Below are positions 45,669 through 54,911 of a stretch of 64,000 nt of DNA, piece after piece. A program made the translations under genes and the position numbers. Below the pieces are notes generated by a model that was not told the DNA's origin, did no database searches, and saw only the letters and a program-made list of their open reading frames with translations. The stretch's first letter is position 1; the number at the start of each line of letters is the position of its first letter. Origin of the DNA: Myxococcales bacterium (GTDB lineage: Bacteria > Myxococcota_A > Polyangia > Polyangiales > Polyangiaceae); contig JADJKB010000012.1 in the NCBI GenBank assembly GCA_016706225.1, forward strand, positions 124,001 through 188,000. The letters are read 5' to 3'.

Positions 45669-46925
45669 TCAGGGCGTCGAGAACTTCGCGAGTGCGTCGA
45701 GCACGCTGCTGAATGCGGGTTTGGTGACGCCGGCGGCGGTTTTGAGTCCCATCGAGCAGTACGCGGCGATTGCTGCGGCGTTGCCCGGTGCGCCGAGCGC
45801 TCCAGCCTTGGCGCTGCAGCGCGCGGCATCGAGATCGTGAAGCCCGTTCACGCTGACGAATGGCAACCGCTCGCGGCGGGCGGCAAGCGCCTGGAAGAGC
45901 CCCTCGTAGAACGCGCGCTGTTGCTCGATGGCGCTGCCGTTCTCGAGCGCGCTCGGGTAGCCGACCTCCTGGAGCACGATCGGACGTGGCGTGCCGGCCT
46001 CTGCGTCGCCATCGGTGGGGCTGACCGCAGCAATCAGCTGGTCGAGGTCCTGAGCCGCGGTGCTTGGCGGCCGGACCTTGAAGGCTGCATCGAGCGGGTA
46101 GTAGGTCGCCACGACGACGTCGGAGTTTGCGAGCAGCTGGGTCACGTTCGAAGAGCCGCCCTTGACCAGAGCGTCCGCGCTGAAGGTCGCCCCAACGACC
46201 AGGTCCGGGGGACGCGCCGGATGTTTCCTGGCGTAGTCGATGCCGTGCTCGACCAGAGCGGTGAGATCAGCCGCGTTCTTGGCGGTCGCCAGCGAGAGGT
46301 AGCGATCGAGCTCGTCGCCGAAAGACAGCGCGTAGAGCTCGTCCCCGAAATTCGAGAACACTTCGTCCACCAAGGCCTCGATCGCGGCACGACTCACCGG
46401 GTCGTTCCAGTTCGCCGGGAGGTTGGCGGGACGCGCGTCGAGCGTGTGATCGACCAGCGCCAAGCACAACAAGAGCTGACGTCCGGAGGTCTTGAACAAC
46501 TGCGAGCTGCCGGCGAGTTTCTTCCAAGCGCTCGTGGGGGAGTTCGGTCCGTCGAACAGTTGGTCCCAGCGCGCGACCATGCTGACGCCACGCGAGCCGA
46601 GCGCGATCACGTCGAGCGTGGCCGCCTTCTCATCGAGAGGCGAAGGCCCTGCGTCTCCGGAGGAGGGCGGGACCGGGACGATTCCAAGGCGAAGCGATGA
46701 CAGGGCTGCGTCGGTGGGGGTCGCGTCGAGCATCGCATCCGTTGCGCCGTCATCGGGACCGGAGTCCGGCTTGCCCCCGTTTCCGCCGCTGCCGGAGCTC
46801 CCCCCGGAGTCCGGGTGCGAGGCGTGCACCTCCGGATTGCCACCATCGGAACACGCGAGAGCCAAACACAACCCGGCGAGAGCTGCGACGGCGAGCGAGC
46901 TGAGCTGCCTCGGATTCAGACCCAT
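45669..46925 (-). CDS. Glycoside-hydrolase-like lipoprotein
   Basis: Exported lipoprotein of 418 residues. The start at 46925 gives a signal with lipobox ALAC, then a Gly/Ser/Asp-rich linker to about residue 75. The rest has the rhythm of a TIM barrel: LRLGIVPVPPS at the start, YALSFGDELDRYL and PIVLQEVGYPSA, in which the two acidic positions resemble acid/base and nucleophile Glu/Asp of clan-A glycosidases. Family not certain. It lies 103 bases upstream of prkA on the same strand. Confidence 0.5.
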   Translation of the reverse strand: MGLNPRQLSSLAVAALAGLCLALACSDGGNPEVHASHPDSGGSSGSGGNGGKPDSGPDDGATDAMLDATPTDAALSSLRLGIVPVPPSSGDAGPSPLDEKAATLDVIALGSRGVSMVARWDQLFDGPNSPTSAWKKLAGSSQLFKTSGRQLLLCLALVDHTLDARPANLPANWNDPVSRAAIEALVDEVFSNFGDELYALSFGDELDRYLSLATAKNAADLTALVEHGIDYARKHPARPPDLVVGATFSADALVKGGSSNVTQLLANSDVVVATYYPLDAAFKVRPPSTAAQDLDQLIAAVSPTDGDAEAGTPRPIVLQEVGYPSALENGSAIEQQRAFYEGLFQALAARRERLPFVSVNGLHDLDAARCSAKAGALGAPGNAAAIAAYCSMGLKTAAGVTKPAFSSVLDALAKFSTP

Positions 46926-47007
46926 GCGATGCGCGAGCTTAGCGCGGATTTCGGGATGCTGCGCCGGGGTGAGGTAGGATGCGCGCCCTCTCCCCAAGAC
47001 CGCCGAC

Positions 47008-49254
47008 ATGAGCCTGGACCTTCCTGCCCCGAGCCGACCTCCCACCTCTGTGCGGGGCGCCAAGCCGCTCGACGACCCGAGCTTGTTCATCAATCGTGAG
47101 CTGGCGTGGCTCGAGTTCAACGCGCGCGTGCTGGCCGAGGCTGCCGACGACCGTGTGCCGCTCTTCGAGCGCCTGAAGTTCCTCGCGATCTTCTCCAACA
47201 ACCTGGACGAGTTCTTCATGGTCCGGGTGGCCGGGCTGCAAGCGCAGCTGTCGGGCCAGGTGGACGAGGTCCCGCCCGATGGCTTGACCGCGACGGAGCA
47301 GCTGGTCGCGATCAGCGCACGAGCGCACGAGCTGGTCGAGCAGAGTTATCGGATCTGGACCACCACCGTTCAACCGACGCTGCGCGAGATTGGCATTGCA
47401 CTCGTTTCACCCGACGAGCTGGAAGCTGCAGATCGCGAGCAGCTGGACGAACACTTCAAGAAGGACATCTTTCCGGTCTTGACCCCGATCTTGGTGGACC
47501 CGGCCCACCCGTTCCCGCACGTGCGGAACAAGAGCATCAACGTCGGGTTCATGTTCGATAGCCCGGTGCGTGGCAGCGAGCCGAGCTTCGGGGTCGTGCA
47601 GGTGCCGATGCCGCTTCGGCGCCTGATTCGTGTGCCCCGCGCGGGCCTCCGGCGGGCCTACGTTGCGCTCGAGGATCTGATCCAGCGCCAGAGCGCCATG
47701 CTCTTTCCCCAGATGCGTGTGGTGGGGCAGTTCGCGTTCCGGGTCACGCGCAACTTCGACATCGAGCTCGATGAAGATGAAGCGGAAGACCTGCTGCTCA
47801 CGCTGCAGGCGGAGCTGCGGCGTCGCGAGCGCGGACACGCGGTGCGTCTGAGTGTGAGCGGGGTCGGCTCGCCCGACGCGCTGCAGCTCTTGTGTCGCTC
47901 GCTCGAGGTCGATCCCGAACGCGACGTCTTTCACTGCGACGGGCCGCTGTACCTGGCCGACATGATGGAGATGGTCTCCGCCGACGAGCGCCGCGATCTT
48001 CGCGACGAGAGTTACTCGCCGGTGTACGTGCCGCCGCTGCGGGACAGCGACGATTTGTTCGAGACCATCCGCGAGCGGGACGTGCTCTTGCACCACCCCT
48101 ACGAGTCATTCGAGGCGGTGGTCGATTTCGTGTCCCAAGCCGCGGAAGATCCGCAGGTTCTGGCGATCAAACAGACCCTCTACCGCACCGGTGGAGAATC
48201 CCCCATCGTGCGCGCGCTGCAGCGCGCCGCCGAGCTAGGCAAACAGGTCACGGCGGTGGTGGAGCTCAAGGCTCGCTTCGACGAGGCGAGCAACATGCAG
48301 TGGGCTCGGGCGCTGGAGCGCTCCGGCGTGAACGTCATGTACGGTCTGATGGGGCTCAAGACCCACGCCAAGGTGCTCTTGGTGGTGCGGAGGGAGAAGA
48401 ACGGCCTGAGGCGCTACGTGCACCTGGCAACGGGGAACTACAACCAGCAGACGGCGAAGCTGTACACCGACCTGTCTCTGTTCACGGCGCGGGAGGACAT
48501 TGGCGAGGACGCGACGGCGTTCTTCAATTTGCTCACCGGCTACAGCGCACCTCCGCGCTGGAACCAGTTCATCGTGGCGCCGCTGGGTTTTCACGAAGCG
48601 GTTCTCGGGCTCATCGCCCGAGAGACGGAGCACGCGCGCGCCGAGCGTCCAGCCAAGATCACCGCGAAGATGAACTCGCTGGTGGACGCCGACGTGATCA
48701 CCGCGCTCTACGCGGCTTCACAGGCTGGCATCACGGTCGATCTGATGGTGCGCGGCATCTGCTGCCTCAGGCCGGGTGTGAAGGGGGTCAGCGAGAACAT
48801 CAGAGTCCGGGCGGTCATCGACCGATTCCTCGAGCACTCGCGGATCTTCCACTTCAAGAACGGCGGCAACGACGAGGTCTTCCTGTCCAGCGCGGATTGG
48901 ATGCCGCGTAACTTCCGACGCCGCGTCGAGGTCATGTTTCCGGTGCTCGACGAGGCCTTGAAACGCCGCATCGTGGACGAGATTCTGGCCACCGTGACCG
49001 GCGACAACGTCAAGGGGTGGAGCCTGCAAGCGAGCGGCGCGTACTTCCGACGTGAAGCCGAGAAGGACGAAAAGCCGCTGAGGAGCCAGTACCGTTTCAT
49101 GGAATTCGCGCGGGAGCGCGCCCGGGACGGCGACAAGACCGTCTCCCGGCAGTTGGCGCCGGCGCCGGCGCCGGGTGCCCAGGCCGCGATGGAAAAACTC
49201 CGCAAGCGCGGCACGAAGAAAGGCCGGAAGAACAAGCGCCGCGTCGACGACTGA
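47008..49254 (+). CDS. ppk1: Polyphosphate kinase 1
   Basis: Makes polyphosphate from ATP; 748 residues, slightly longer than usual because of a basic C-terminal tail. N-domain INRELAWLEFNARVLAEA and IFSNNLDEFFMVRVAGL. The phosphohistidine is in GLKTHAKVLLV (His453), followed by YVHLATGNYN. The second conserved His is in RIFHFKNGGNDEVFLSSADW (His615). Divergent from the glycosidase-like gene by 82 bases, and convergent with a lipoprotein gene four bases away. Polyphosphate is tied to starvation and development in myxobacteria. Confidence 0.96.
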   Translation: MSLDLPAPSRPPTSVRGAKPLDDPSLFINRELAWLEFNARVLAEAADDRVPLFERLKFLAIFSNNLDEFFMVRVAGLQAQLSGQVDEVPPDGLTATEQLVAISARAHELVEQSYRIWTTTVQPTLREIGIALVSPDELEAADREQLDEHFKKDIFPVLTPILVDPAHPFPHVRNKSINVGFMFDSPVRGSEPSFGVVQVPMPLRRLIRVPRAGLRRAYVALEDLIQRQSAMLFPQMRVVGQFAFRVTRNFDIELDEDEAEDLLLTLQAELRRRERGHAVRLSVSGVGSPDALQLLCRSLEVDPERDVFHCDGPLYLADMMEMVSADERRDLRDESYSPVYVPPLRDSDDLFETIRERDVLLHHPYESFEAVVDFVSQAAEDPQVLAIKQTLYRTGGESPIVRALQRAAELGKQVTAVVELKARFDEASNMQWARALERSGVNVMYGLMGLKTHAKVLLVVRREKNGLRRYVHLATGNYNQQTAKLYTDLSLFTAREDIGEDATAFFNLLTGYSAPPRWNQFIVAPLGFHEAVLGLIARETEHARAERPAKITAKMNSLVDADVITALYAASQAGITVDLMVRGICCLRPGVKGVSENIRVRAVIDRFLEHSRIFHFKNGGNDEVFLSSADWMPRNFRRRVEVMFPVLDEALKRRIVDEILATVTGDNVKGWSLQASGAYFRREAEKDEKPLRSQYRFMEFARERARDGDKTVSRQLAPAPAPGAQAAMEKLRKRGTKKGRKNKRRVDD

Positions 49255-49258
49255 ACGC

Positions 49259-49834
49259 TCAGGGAGTGCTGGGCGTGAGATCGAGGGGGTTCGACGGCGC
49301 GCCCTGATGCAGGCCGCCACTTCCAACCCAGTACAGGTACGCGGGGGCCGGGGCGTCATCCAGGTAGACGTCGACACGGAGTGTGGCCTCGGGCGTGGCT
49401 TCGAGGGTGAAGCCGTCGAAGTCGAGGCTGTTCTCGGCGACCATTCTCACACCCTTCTTGGTCCGCCAATCGAGGTAGTCCGCGCTCTCGAGCTCCTCCG
49501 GTTGAAAGTCCGTGAGCTCCGCGCCGGCGCCGACCGAGACGATGATGTCCCAGCGGCAAGGCAAGCCCGAGATAGCGGTGTCACACGCGGTGAAGACGTG
49601 CCATTTCCCGCCCGTCTCGTACTCCACGAAGGTGCCAGCGCCCTGCCCGGGCACGATGTCGGCCAGCGTCGCGCCGGTATCGATGCTGCTCTTCTGGACC
49701 TCACCCGGCTGCTCGGTGGGGTAACAATTCGGGCCCGCGCAACTGCCGTGCATTCCGTCATCGTACGTGCAAGCCGAAGTGGCGACGGAGAGCGACGCAA
49801 CCGAACACAGGACGAGCAGCGAGCGATTCTTCAT
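49259..49834 (-). CDS. Lipoprotein of unknown function
   Basis: Exported lipoprotein, 191 residues (signal ending VATSAC). Two Cys pairs (SCAGPNC and the pair around ACDTAISGLPC) and a beta-rich body with ASP/Glu-rich segments. No family recognised. It is followed nine bases upstream by the Trp-rich protein gene on the same strand (49843-51087), so the two form an operon with this gene second. Confidence 0.6.
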   Translation of the reverse strand: MKNRSLLVLCSVASLSVATSACTYDDGMHGSCAGPNCYPTEQPGEVQKSSIDTGATLADIVPGQGAGTFVEYETGGKWHVFTACDTAISGLPCRWDIIVSVGAGAELTDFQPEELESADYLDWRTKKGVRMVAENSLDFDGFTLEATPEATLRVDVYLDDAPAPAYLYWVGSGGLHQGAPSNPLDLTPSTP

Positions 49835-49842
49835 GACGGACC

Positions 49843-51087
49843 TCAGCGGCGACCGCCGCCCCTACCACGCCGCGAGGGCGCCGCGGGCGCGGGCTGCGAC
49901 GAGGGTGCGGGAACGGGGGGTGGGGCTATCCGCGGTGATGGTGAACGCGCACCGTTCGATGGACGCGGTGCCGGGGGTGACGGATTGGCCGTGCGCGGCG
50001 AACGTGACGGCGGCGATGCGCCTGCCGCCGGGGGTTGACGCTGCGGTGCGCCGTATCGCGGGCGCGACGCCCCGGGCGGCGCTCCGCCGCGGTACGCGCG
50101 GCTCGGCCCGCCTTGCGCCGGACCGCGGGCCGCGGGATCAGGGGCACCCGGACCCGCTCGACGATACGAGCGCAGCGGTGTGTCGCTCGTACCCGGCAGC
50201 GTGCGTGAGCCTGGCCTGCCGCCGGGCACACGCCGCGCGTTGTTGTAGACGCGCCCGCCGGAGGCCACGATCTTTGCGTGGCGTTCGCTCGCCTTCTGCT
50301 TAGAGGCGGCGACGGCCTTGGGATGCGCGGGCGTGTGTTTCTTGGGCACCGCCTTGGCCGGGATGTGTGCGGCCTGAGCCGAGGGCCCCGCCCAACGCGG
50401 TGAACCTCGGTACGACGAGTAGCGGTGCGAGTGCGCGGCGATCTGCTGCACTTGATAGTGGTCGTGCACGACGTAGCCGTGCATGTGGGAGTGGTAGACG
50501 TAGGCGCTCGGGCAGAAGACCCACGGGGTGTAGTAACTGAAGCCGACCCCGACCGCGAAGCCGTTGAACCAGACGTAGTCGGGCGGCATCGGCGCCCAGC
50601 CGACGTAGTCCCAGCCCGGCTCTGCTACGCGCCAGGTCACCCAGGCGTTTGCGTAGCGACGACCGGGCACCCAGGCCCAGCCAACTCCGCTCACCCAAAC
50701 CCAGCGCCCGTAGTGGAAGACCGCCCAGCCCCACGAGTAGTCGCTGACCCAGAGCCAACCCCCGTCGTCCGCGACGGCCCAGTGGCCCGAGGTCACATAC
50801 GGCGCGAAGTCGGGACCCACGATGTGACGATGAGGGATCCAGACCCGACCATAGGTGGCATCGTCGCGCCAGGCACCGTTCGGCTCGAGCACCGTGTTGA
50901 AGTCCACCAGCGCGGCTGGATCCGTGTCGTCGTAGGGGACCATCTCGTCGCCCATCGCGCCCGAATCGTCCGCGGGTGCGTCATCCCACTGTGCCTGTGC
51001 GGATGCGATGCCGGGAACCGCCAGCAGCGCCACCAGCGTGATCAACACGTAACGAAGGGTCGTGCGGCTCAGCATCGGCTCAATCAT
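49843..51087 (-). CDS. Exported Trp/Tyr-rich DUF6600-like protein with Pro/Arg tail
   Basis: Secreted protein of 414 residues. I use ATG 51087 (GGAG close upstream); 51075 is an alternative, while the TTG at 51111 is less likely. Signal peptide ends at IASAQA. Residues 60-200 hold repeated aromatic motifs, WAVADDGGWLWVSDYSWGWA and VWVSGVGWAWVPGR with WxxYG-like elements, the pattern of the DUF6600 family. A His-rich patch (YHSHMHGYVVHDHYQ) follows, and the final 150 residues are Pro/Arg/Ser-rich and disordered. Function of the family is not established; cell-wall or matrix binding is a guess. Confidence 0.65.
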   Translation of the reverse strand: MIEPMLSRTTLRYVLITLVALLAVPGIASAQAQWDDAPADDSGAMGDEMVPYDDTDPAALVDFNTVLEPNGAWRDDATYGRVWIPHRHIVGPDFAPYVTSGHWAVADDGGWLWVSDYSWGWAVFHYGRWVWVSGVGWAWVPGRRYANAWVTWRVAEPGWDYVGWAPMPPDYVWFNGFAVGVGFSYYTPWVFCPSAYVYHSHMHGYVVHDHYQVQQIAAHSHRYSSYRGSPRWAGPSAQAAHIPAKAVPKKHTPAHPKAVAASKQKASERHAKIVASGGRVYNNARRVPGGRPGSRTLPGTSDTPLRSYRRAGPGAPDPAARGPAQGGPSRAYRGGAPPGASRPRYGAPQRQPPAAGASPPSRSPRTANPSPPAPRPSNGARSPSPRIAPPPVPAPSSQPAPAAPSRRGRGGGRR

Positions 51088-51351
51088 GCGCTCCGGATCC
51101 TGCTCGAGCAACCTGCGTGCCTAGCTTGGACGGCCACGAACAGCAGGAGATTCTCTCGGCGTTCGCCCGAGCAGATCTCGGGTTTTGTCGCGATTTCCAG
51201 CCGTTCGCGGCCGGCCGGGAGGCAAGCGAGGAATTTTCGAGTGAGAACTGAGGGGCCGTTGCTGGCGCACCACACTCGGCCCTCGAACGACCCGGGCGGA
51301 AGCTCTGCGCCAAGCCGCGGATATCCGTACGGGGCAGCGACCGCGCGAGCG

Positions 51352-52560
51352 ATGCTAGATTCCCGACCCGTGCTGTCCTTCGACGAAGCTCGCCACCGCG
51401 TGTTGCTGGGAGTGGCCCCGCTCGGGACAGAGACTGTTTCGCTACGGGACGCGCTCGGCCGCGTGCTCGCGGAGACGCTGCATGCGACAGCGCCGATGCC
51501 AGCCTTCGACTACAGCGCGATGGACGGCTACGCAGTGTTTGCCGCTGACTTCGTGGGCGCGGGTCCCTGGCAGCTGTCGATCGAAGGGGAGAGTCGTACG
51601 GGTCGCATCGCGCCGGCGTTCAGCGTCGGGACCGCGTGCCGGATCTTCACCGGCGCTCCGTTGCCGGCGGGCGCAGACAGCGTGGTGATGCAGGAGAACG
51701 TCGTCTGCGAGGGAGCGCACGCGCGTTTCGTCGAACGCCCCGTGGCCGGCGCCCACGTGCGGCGAGCGGGAGAAGATCTCGCACTCGGGAGCGAGGCGCT
51801 CGAGCAAGGCACGCGGCTCGGCCCTGCGCAGATCGGGCTCGCGGCGGCGCTCGATCGCCCAGTCTTGAGCGTGTTTCGCCGACCGCGCGTCAACATCCTG
51901 TGCACCGGTGACGAGCTGCGCGCGCCGGGTGAAAACGCGAGACCGGGTAGCATTCCCGAATCGAACGGTTACGCGCTGCGCGCTCACGTCACTGCTCTGG
52001 GCGGCGATGCCGTGCTCCTGCCCTACGTGGCCGACGAGCAAGCGGCGACCGAGCGCGCGGTGCGTGAAGGGCTCGCGTCATCGGATCTCTTGCTCACCGT
52101 TGGAGGCGTCAGCGTCGGTGACCACGATCTGGTGCGCCCGGCACTCGAGGCTGCCGGCGCTGCGCTCGACTTCTGGAAGGTGAAGATCCGCCCCGGCAAA
52201 CCCCTGGTGTTCGGCAGCGCCGGGGCCACGCGGATCTTGGGGTTGCCCGGCAATCCCGTCTCGGCACAAGTGACCTTCACGCTGTTCGGGGCACCGCTGG
52301 TGCGCAAGCTCAGCGGTGACCGCCGACCGTTGCCCACGCTGCGTCGCGCTCGCCTCACGACCCCAGCCCCGCAGAAGCCGGGGCGGCTCAGCTTCGTGCG
52401 CGCAACGCTGGACGGCGATCGTGTGACCCTGCTCGGGAACCAAGCTTCCGGCGCTCCCACGAGCTTCGCTTGGGCCAATTGTCTGGTGTTGATCCCGGCG
52501 GAGTCATCGGGCTTCGAAGCGGGTGAAGAGGTCGACGTGCTCGCACTCGTGGACGTGTGA
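51352..52560 (+). CDS. moeA: Molybdopterin molybdenumtransferase
   Basis: Inserts molybdate into adenylylated molybdopterin; cytoplasmic, 402 residues. Family marks: SFDEARHRVLLGV, MPAFDYSAMDGYAV, GRIAPAFSVGTACRIFTGAP, LPAGADSVVMQENV, ILCTGDEL and TVGGVSVGDHDLV, KIRPGKPLVFG, GLPGNPVSAQVTF. ATG 51352 is used; GTG 51370 is an alternative. First gene of moeA-mobA (TGATG overlap). The 264-base upstream region separating it from the Trp-rich gene likely carries its promoter; none clear by eye. Confidence 0.95.
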   Translation: MLDSRPVLSFDEARHRVLLGVAPLGTETVSLRDALGRVLAETLHATAPMPAFDYSAMDGYAVFAADFVGAGPWQLSIEGESRTGRIAPAFSVGTACRIFTGAPLPAGADSVVMQENVVCEGAHARFVERPVAGAHVRRAGEDLALGSEALEQGTRLGPAQIGLAAALDRPVLSVFRRPRVNILCTGDELRAPGENARPGSIPESNGYALRAHVTALGGDAVLLPYVADEQAATERAVREGLASSDLLLTVGGVSVGDHDLVRPALEAAGAALDFWKVKIRPGKPLVFGSAGATRILGLPGNPVSAQVTFTLFGAPLVRKLSGDRRPLPTLRRARLTTPAPQKPGRLSFVRATLDGDRVTLLGNQASGAPTSFAWANCLVLIPAESSGFEAGEEVDVLALVDV

Positions 52561-53171
52561 TGAAGCGGCCGCTGGTCGGGATCTTCGTCGGAGGTAGAGG
52601 CACACGGATGGGGGGTGTGGCCAAGGGGCTGCTCCTGGCACCGGACCACGATGAGACCCTGGTCGCGCGGCTGGTGCGCGTCGCACACGAAGCCCTCGCC
52701 GATCCCGAGCTGGTCTTGGTTGGTGCCGCAGCCGGGTATCAGGAATTGGGCCTGGAGAGCCTGCCCGACGAGCCTGCGGGGATCGGGCCGATCGGTGGAC
52801 TGTCGGCGCTGCTCGCCGAAGCGCAGCGGCGGGAAGCCCCCTTCGCGCTCGCGCTGGCCTGCGACCTGCCGTATGTGACCGCGTCGCTGCTCACGCGCTT
52901 GGCCAGCACCGCACCCGACGCGCTCGCAGTTGCTGCGCGGCAGGGTGAGGGCTGGCAGCCTCTGTGTGCGCGCTTCGAGCCGATGTCAGCGCTCGCCGTG
53001 ACCCGCGGGCTGATCGCTGACGGCTCACACTCGCTGCAGCAGGTCGTGGTGACTCTGAAGCCCGCCGAGCTCGCCCTGGAACCGGACGACGACCTCCGCG
53101 ATTGGGACGAACCCTCGGACCTTCCGGGGGACGAACCGTCAGGCCCGCTCCGGCGGACTGGGCATGAGTGA
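52560..53171 (+). CDS. mobA: Molybdenum cofactor guanylyltransferase (MobA)
   Basis: Attaches GMP to molybdenum cofactor; 203 residues. ATG 52560 overlaps the moeA stop. Nucleotide-binding loop GIFVGGRGTRMGGVAKG near the N-terminus corresponds to LAGGxSxRMGxDK; GIGPIGGLSALLAEA and ACDLPYV match the conserved middle. The usual first Ala of LAGG is Val. The last 11 codons overlap the convergent phosphatase gene. MobA implies a DMSO-reductase-type (bis-MGD) molybdoenzyme elsewhere in the genome. Confidence 0.88.
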   Translation: MKRPLVGIFVGGRGTRMGGVAKGLLLAPDHDETLVARLVRVAHEALADPELVLVGAAAGYQELGLESLPDEPAGIGPIGGLSALLAEAQRREAPFALALACDLPYVTASLLTRLASTAPDALAVAARQGEGWQPLCARFEPMSALAVTRGLIADGSHSLQQVVVTLKPAELALEPDDDLRDWDEPSDLPGDEPSGPLRRTGHE

Positions 53172-54404
53172 TGGCATGGGTGTCGGTGGCAGCCCCTGGG
53201 CGGCACCGCGCGCGACGTGCTTGGCGATGCGGCGGTAGAGCTCCGCGCCGAGCGCCGTATCGCGACCCGTGACCTCTTCGAAATCGTGACCTCGCCAGCG
53301 CAGCAGTCGGGCCGGCTCCTCGACCACGGGCAGCTCGCCATCGACCCAGACTCCGACCAGCGACTCGGCGAAGAGCAGCGCGCCGGTGCCCACACGCCGC
53401 CCGCCCAGGACCTTCACGATGCCATCGAGCACGATGTACGCCGAAAGATCGTTGGTGACGACCCGCGGCACGATGGCCCCCGCGTCGAGCTCGATCTCGA
53501 CCGCCGCCGCCAGCGCCTGCAGCACGAGTGGGCGCTTCAAGTCGGTCAAGAGCGCGCTCGAGCAGACCTTCTCCAGATCGTGAGCCGAGAGACCGCGGTC
53601 GGCGTCGCTGCGCTGGACGCGGCGCTCGCCAATCTCGACGACCACGGCCGTCGAGTTGTCGCGCCCGCGACGGGTCGCGGCGTCGACCAGCGCGCGAGCG
53701 GCCTCGGTCACGCTGCCAACCCGCAAGAGCTTCGCCAGCGCCGTCTCATCGCCGATCGGATCGTGCACCCCGTCGGACGACAGGAGCAGACGATTGCCCG
53801 GTGCCAGATCCACGAACAGCGTGTCGACCTGCACGTTCTCGGCCAGCCCCAGGCCGTTGACCAGGCGATCGAACATCGGATTGCGCTGGTAGGGGCGCAC
53901 CGTGCCCTCGGCCTTGAGTGTCTCGCCGTGGGCGTGGTCCTGCGTCAGCTGCAGCATCGCGGTATCCCGCGCGAGATACACACGCCCGTCGCCCGCGTGG
54001 GCAATGAAAGCGTGATCGCGCGCCAGCCAGATCACGTCCAGCGTCGTGGCCATGCCGACCAGGTGTGGCTCATGTTTGGTCTGCTCGACGATCGCCTCGT
54101 TGGCGCGAGCAAAAGCGCCTCGCAGGGTCTCGAACACCTGGCGCCGCAACGTGCGGTCCGGCGCCTCTGCGTACGCATTGATGGTCGCCCTGGCGGCCGG
54201 CGCTTCGAGCGCGAGCTTGACCTGAGCCAGCGCAAGCTCCGCGGCCACCTCGCCGCCGACGTGCCCACCCACTCCATCCGCGACGGCAAACAGACCCAGC
54301 TCGGGTGCGAGCAGGAAGCGATCTTCCAGCGTCTTCCTCTTACCGATTTCGGTCACCACCGCGGACGCAGTGATGAAGTCGAAACCGGGCACCTCGTGGC
54401 TCAC
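53139..54404 (-). CDS. PP2C-type phosphatase with C-terminal cyclic-nucleotide-binding-like domain
   Basis: Metal-dependent Ser/Thr phosphatase, 421 residues. PP2C motifs: LFAVADGVGGHVGGE, FIAHAGDGRVYLARD, RLLLSSDGVHDPIG and RDNSTAVVVEI; the metal-binding Asp are all present. Residues 285-400 (LVLQALAAAVEIELDAGAIV, AYIVLDGIVKVLGGR, GALLFAESLVG) follow the beta-roll layout of cNMP-binding domains, though the phosphate-binding cassette is not clear. It reverses Ser/Thr kinases such as the one at 34472-38929, but that link is inference. Convergent with mobA with a 33-base overlap. Confidence 0.85.
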   Translation of the reverse strand: MSHEVPGFDFITASAVVTEIGKRKTLEDRFLLAPELGLFAVADGVGGHVGGEVAAELALAQVKLALEAPAARATINAYAEAPDRTLRRQVFETLRGAFARANEAIVEQTKHEPHLVGMATTLDVIWLARDHAFIAHAGDGRVYLARDTAMLQLTQDHAHGETLKAEGTVRPYQRNPMFDRLVNGLGLAENVQVDTLFVDLAPGNRLLLSSDGVHDPIGDETALAKLLRVGSVTEAARALVDAATRRGRDNSTAVVVEIGERRVQRSDADRGLSAHDLEKVCSSALLTDLKRPLVLQALAAAVEIELDAGAIVPRVVTNDLSAYIVLDGIVKVLGGRRVGTGALLFAESLVGVWVDGELPVVEEPARLLRWRGHDFEEVTGRDTALGAELYRRIAKHVARGAAQGLPPTPMPSLMPSPPERA

Positions 54405-54461
54405 GCTCGCAAGATACCCCGAGTTCGTCGCCGGCCCACCCGAGGAAATGTCCGGGCAGCG

Positions 54462-54911
54462 TCAATGCTCGTGATCTTCGTGACCGCTGCAGCGTGCGTC
54501 ACGGAAGCCGACCCAGTGAGGCCCGTCCGGCCCGTGCTCGCGCTTCCAGATGGGGACGCGTTCCTTGATCCGGTCAATCAGCAGGCGGCAGGCGCGAAAC
54601 GCCTCGCCCCGGTGCGGCGCGCTGGCCGCGCAGATGACGGCGATGTCGCCGACCTCGAGGCGGCCGGTCCGATGCAAGACCGCCAGCCGCGCACCGGGGA
54701 TCTCGCCCGCTATCTCGTCGCCGATCGCGGTCATTTCTTTGACCGCCATACCTGCATACGCCTCGTACTCGAGCAGCGTCACTCGCTGGCCGTCGTTCTC
54801 GTCACGCACGGTGCCGATGAACAGCGCCGTGCCGCCGGCCGATGGATGCTGAACGGCGCGTGTGACCTCGTCGACGGACAGCGCCTCGCCCCGTAGAGCA
54901 AACAGGCTCAT
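54462..54911 (-). CDS. moaE: Molybdopterin synthase catalytic subunit
   Basis: Forms the dithiolene of molybdopterin with sulfur from MoaD; 149 residues. The start at 54911 gives the standard MoaE length and overlaps the moaC stop (ATGA). Conserved elements: GGTALFIGTVRDENDGQRVTLLEYEAYAGMA, HRTGRLEVGDIAV and RIKERVPIWKREHGPDG. The C-terminus ends GHEDHEH with a Cys just before, an unusual possible metal-binding tail. No moaD is found next to it, although MoaE needs it. Confidence 0.94.
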   Translation of the reverse strand: MSLFALRGEALSVDEVTRAVQHPSAGGTALFIGTVRDENDGQRVTLLEYEAYAGMAVKEMTAIGDEIAGEIPGARLAVLHRTGRLEVGDIAVICAASAPHRGEAFRACRLLIDRIKERVPIWKREHGPDGPHWVGFRDARCSGHEDHEH

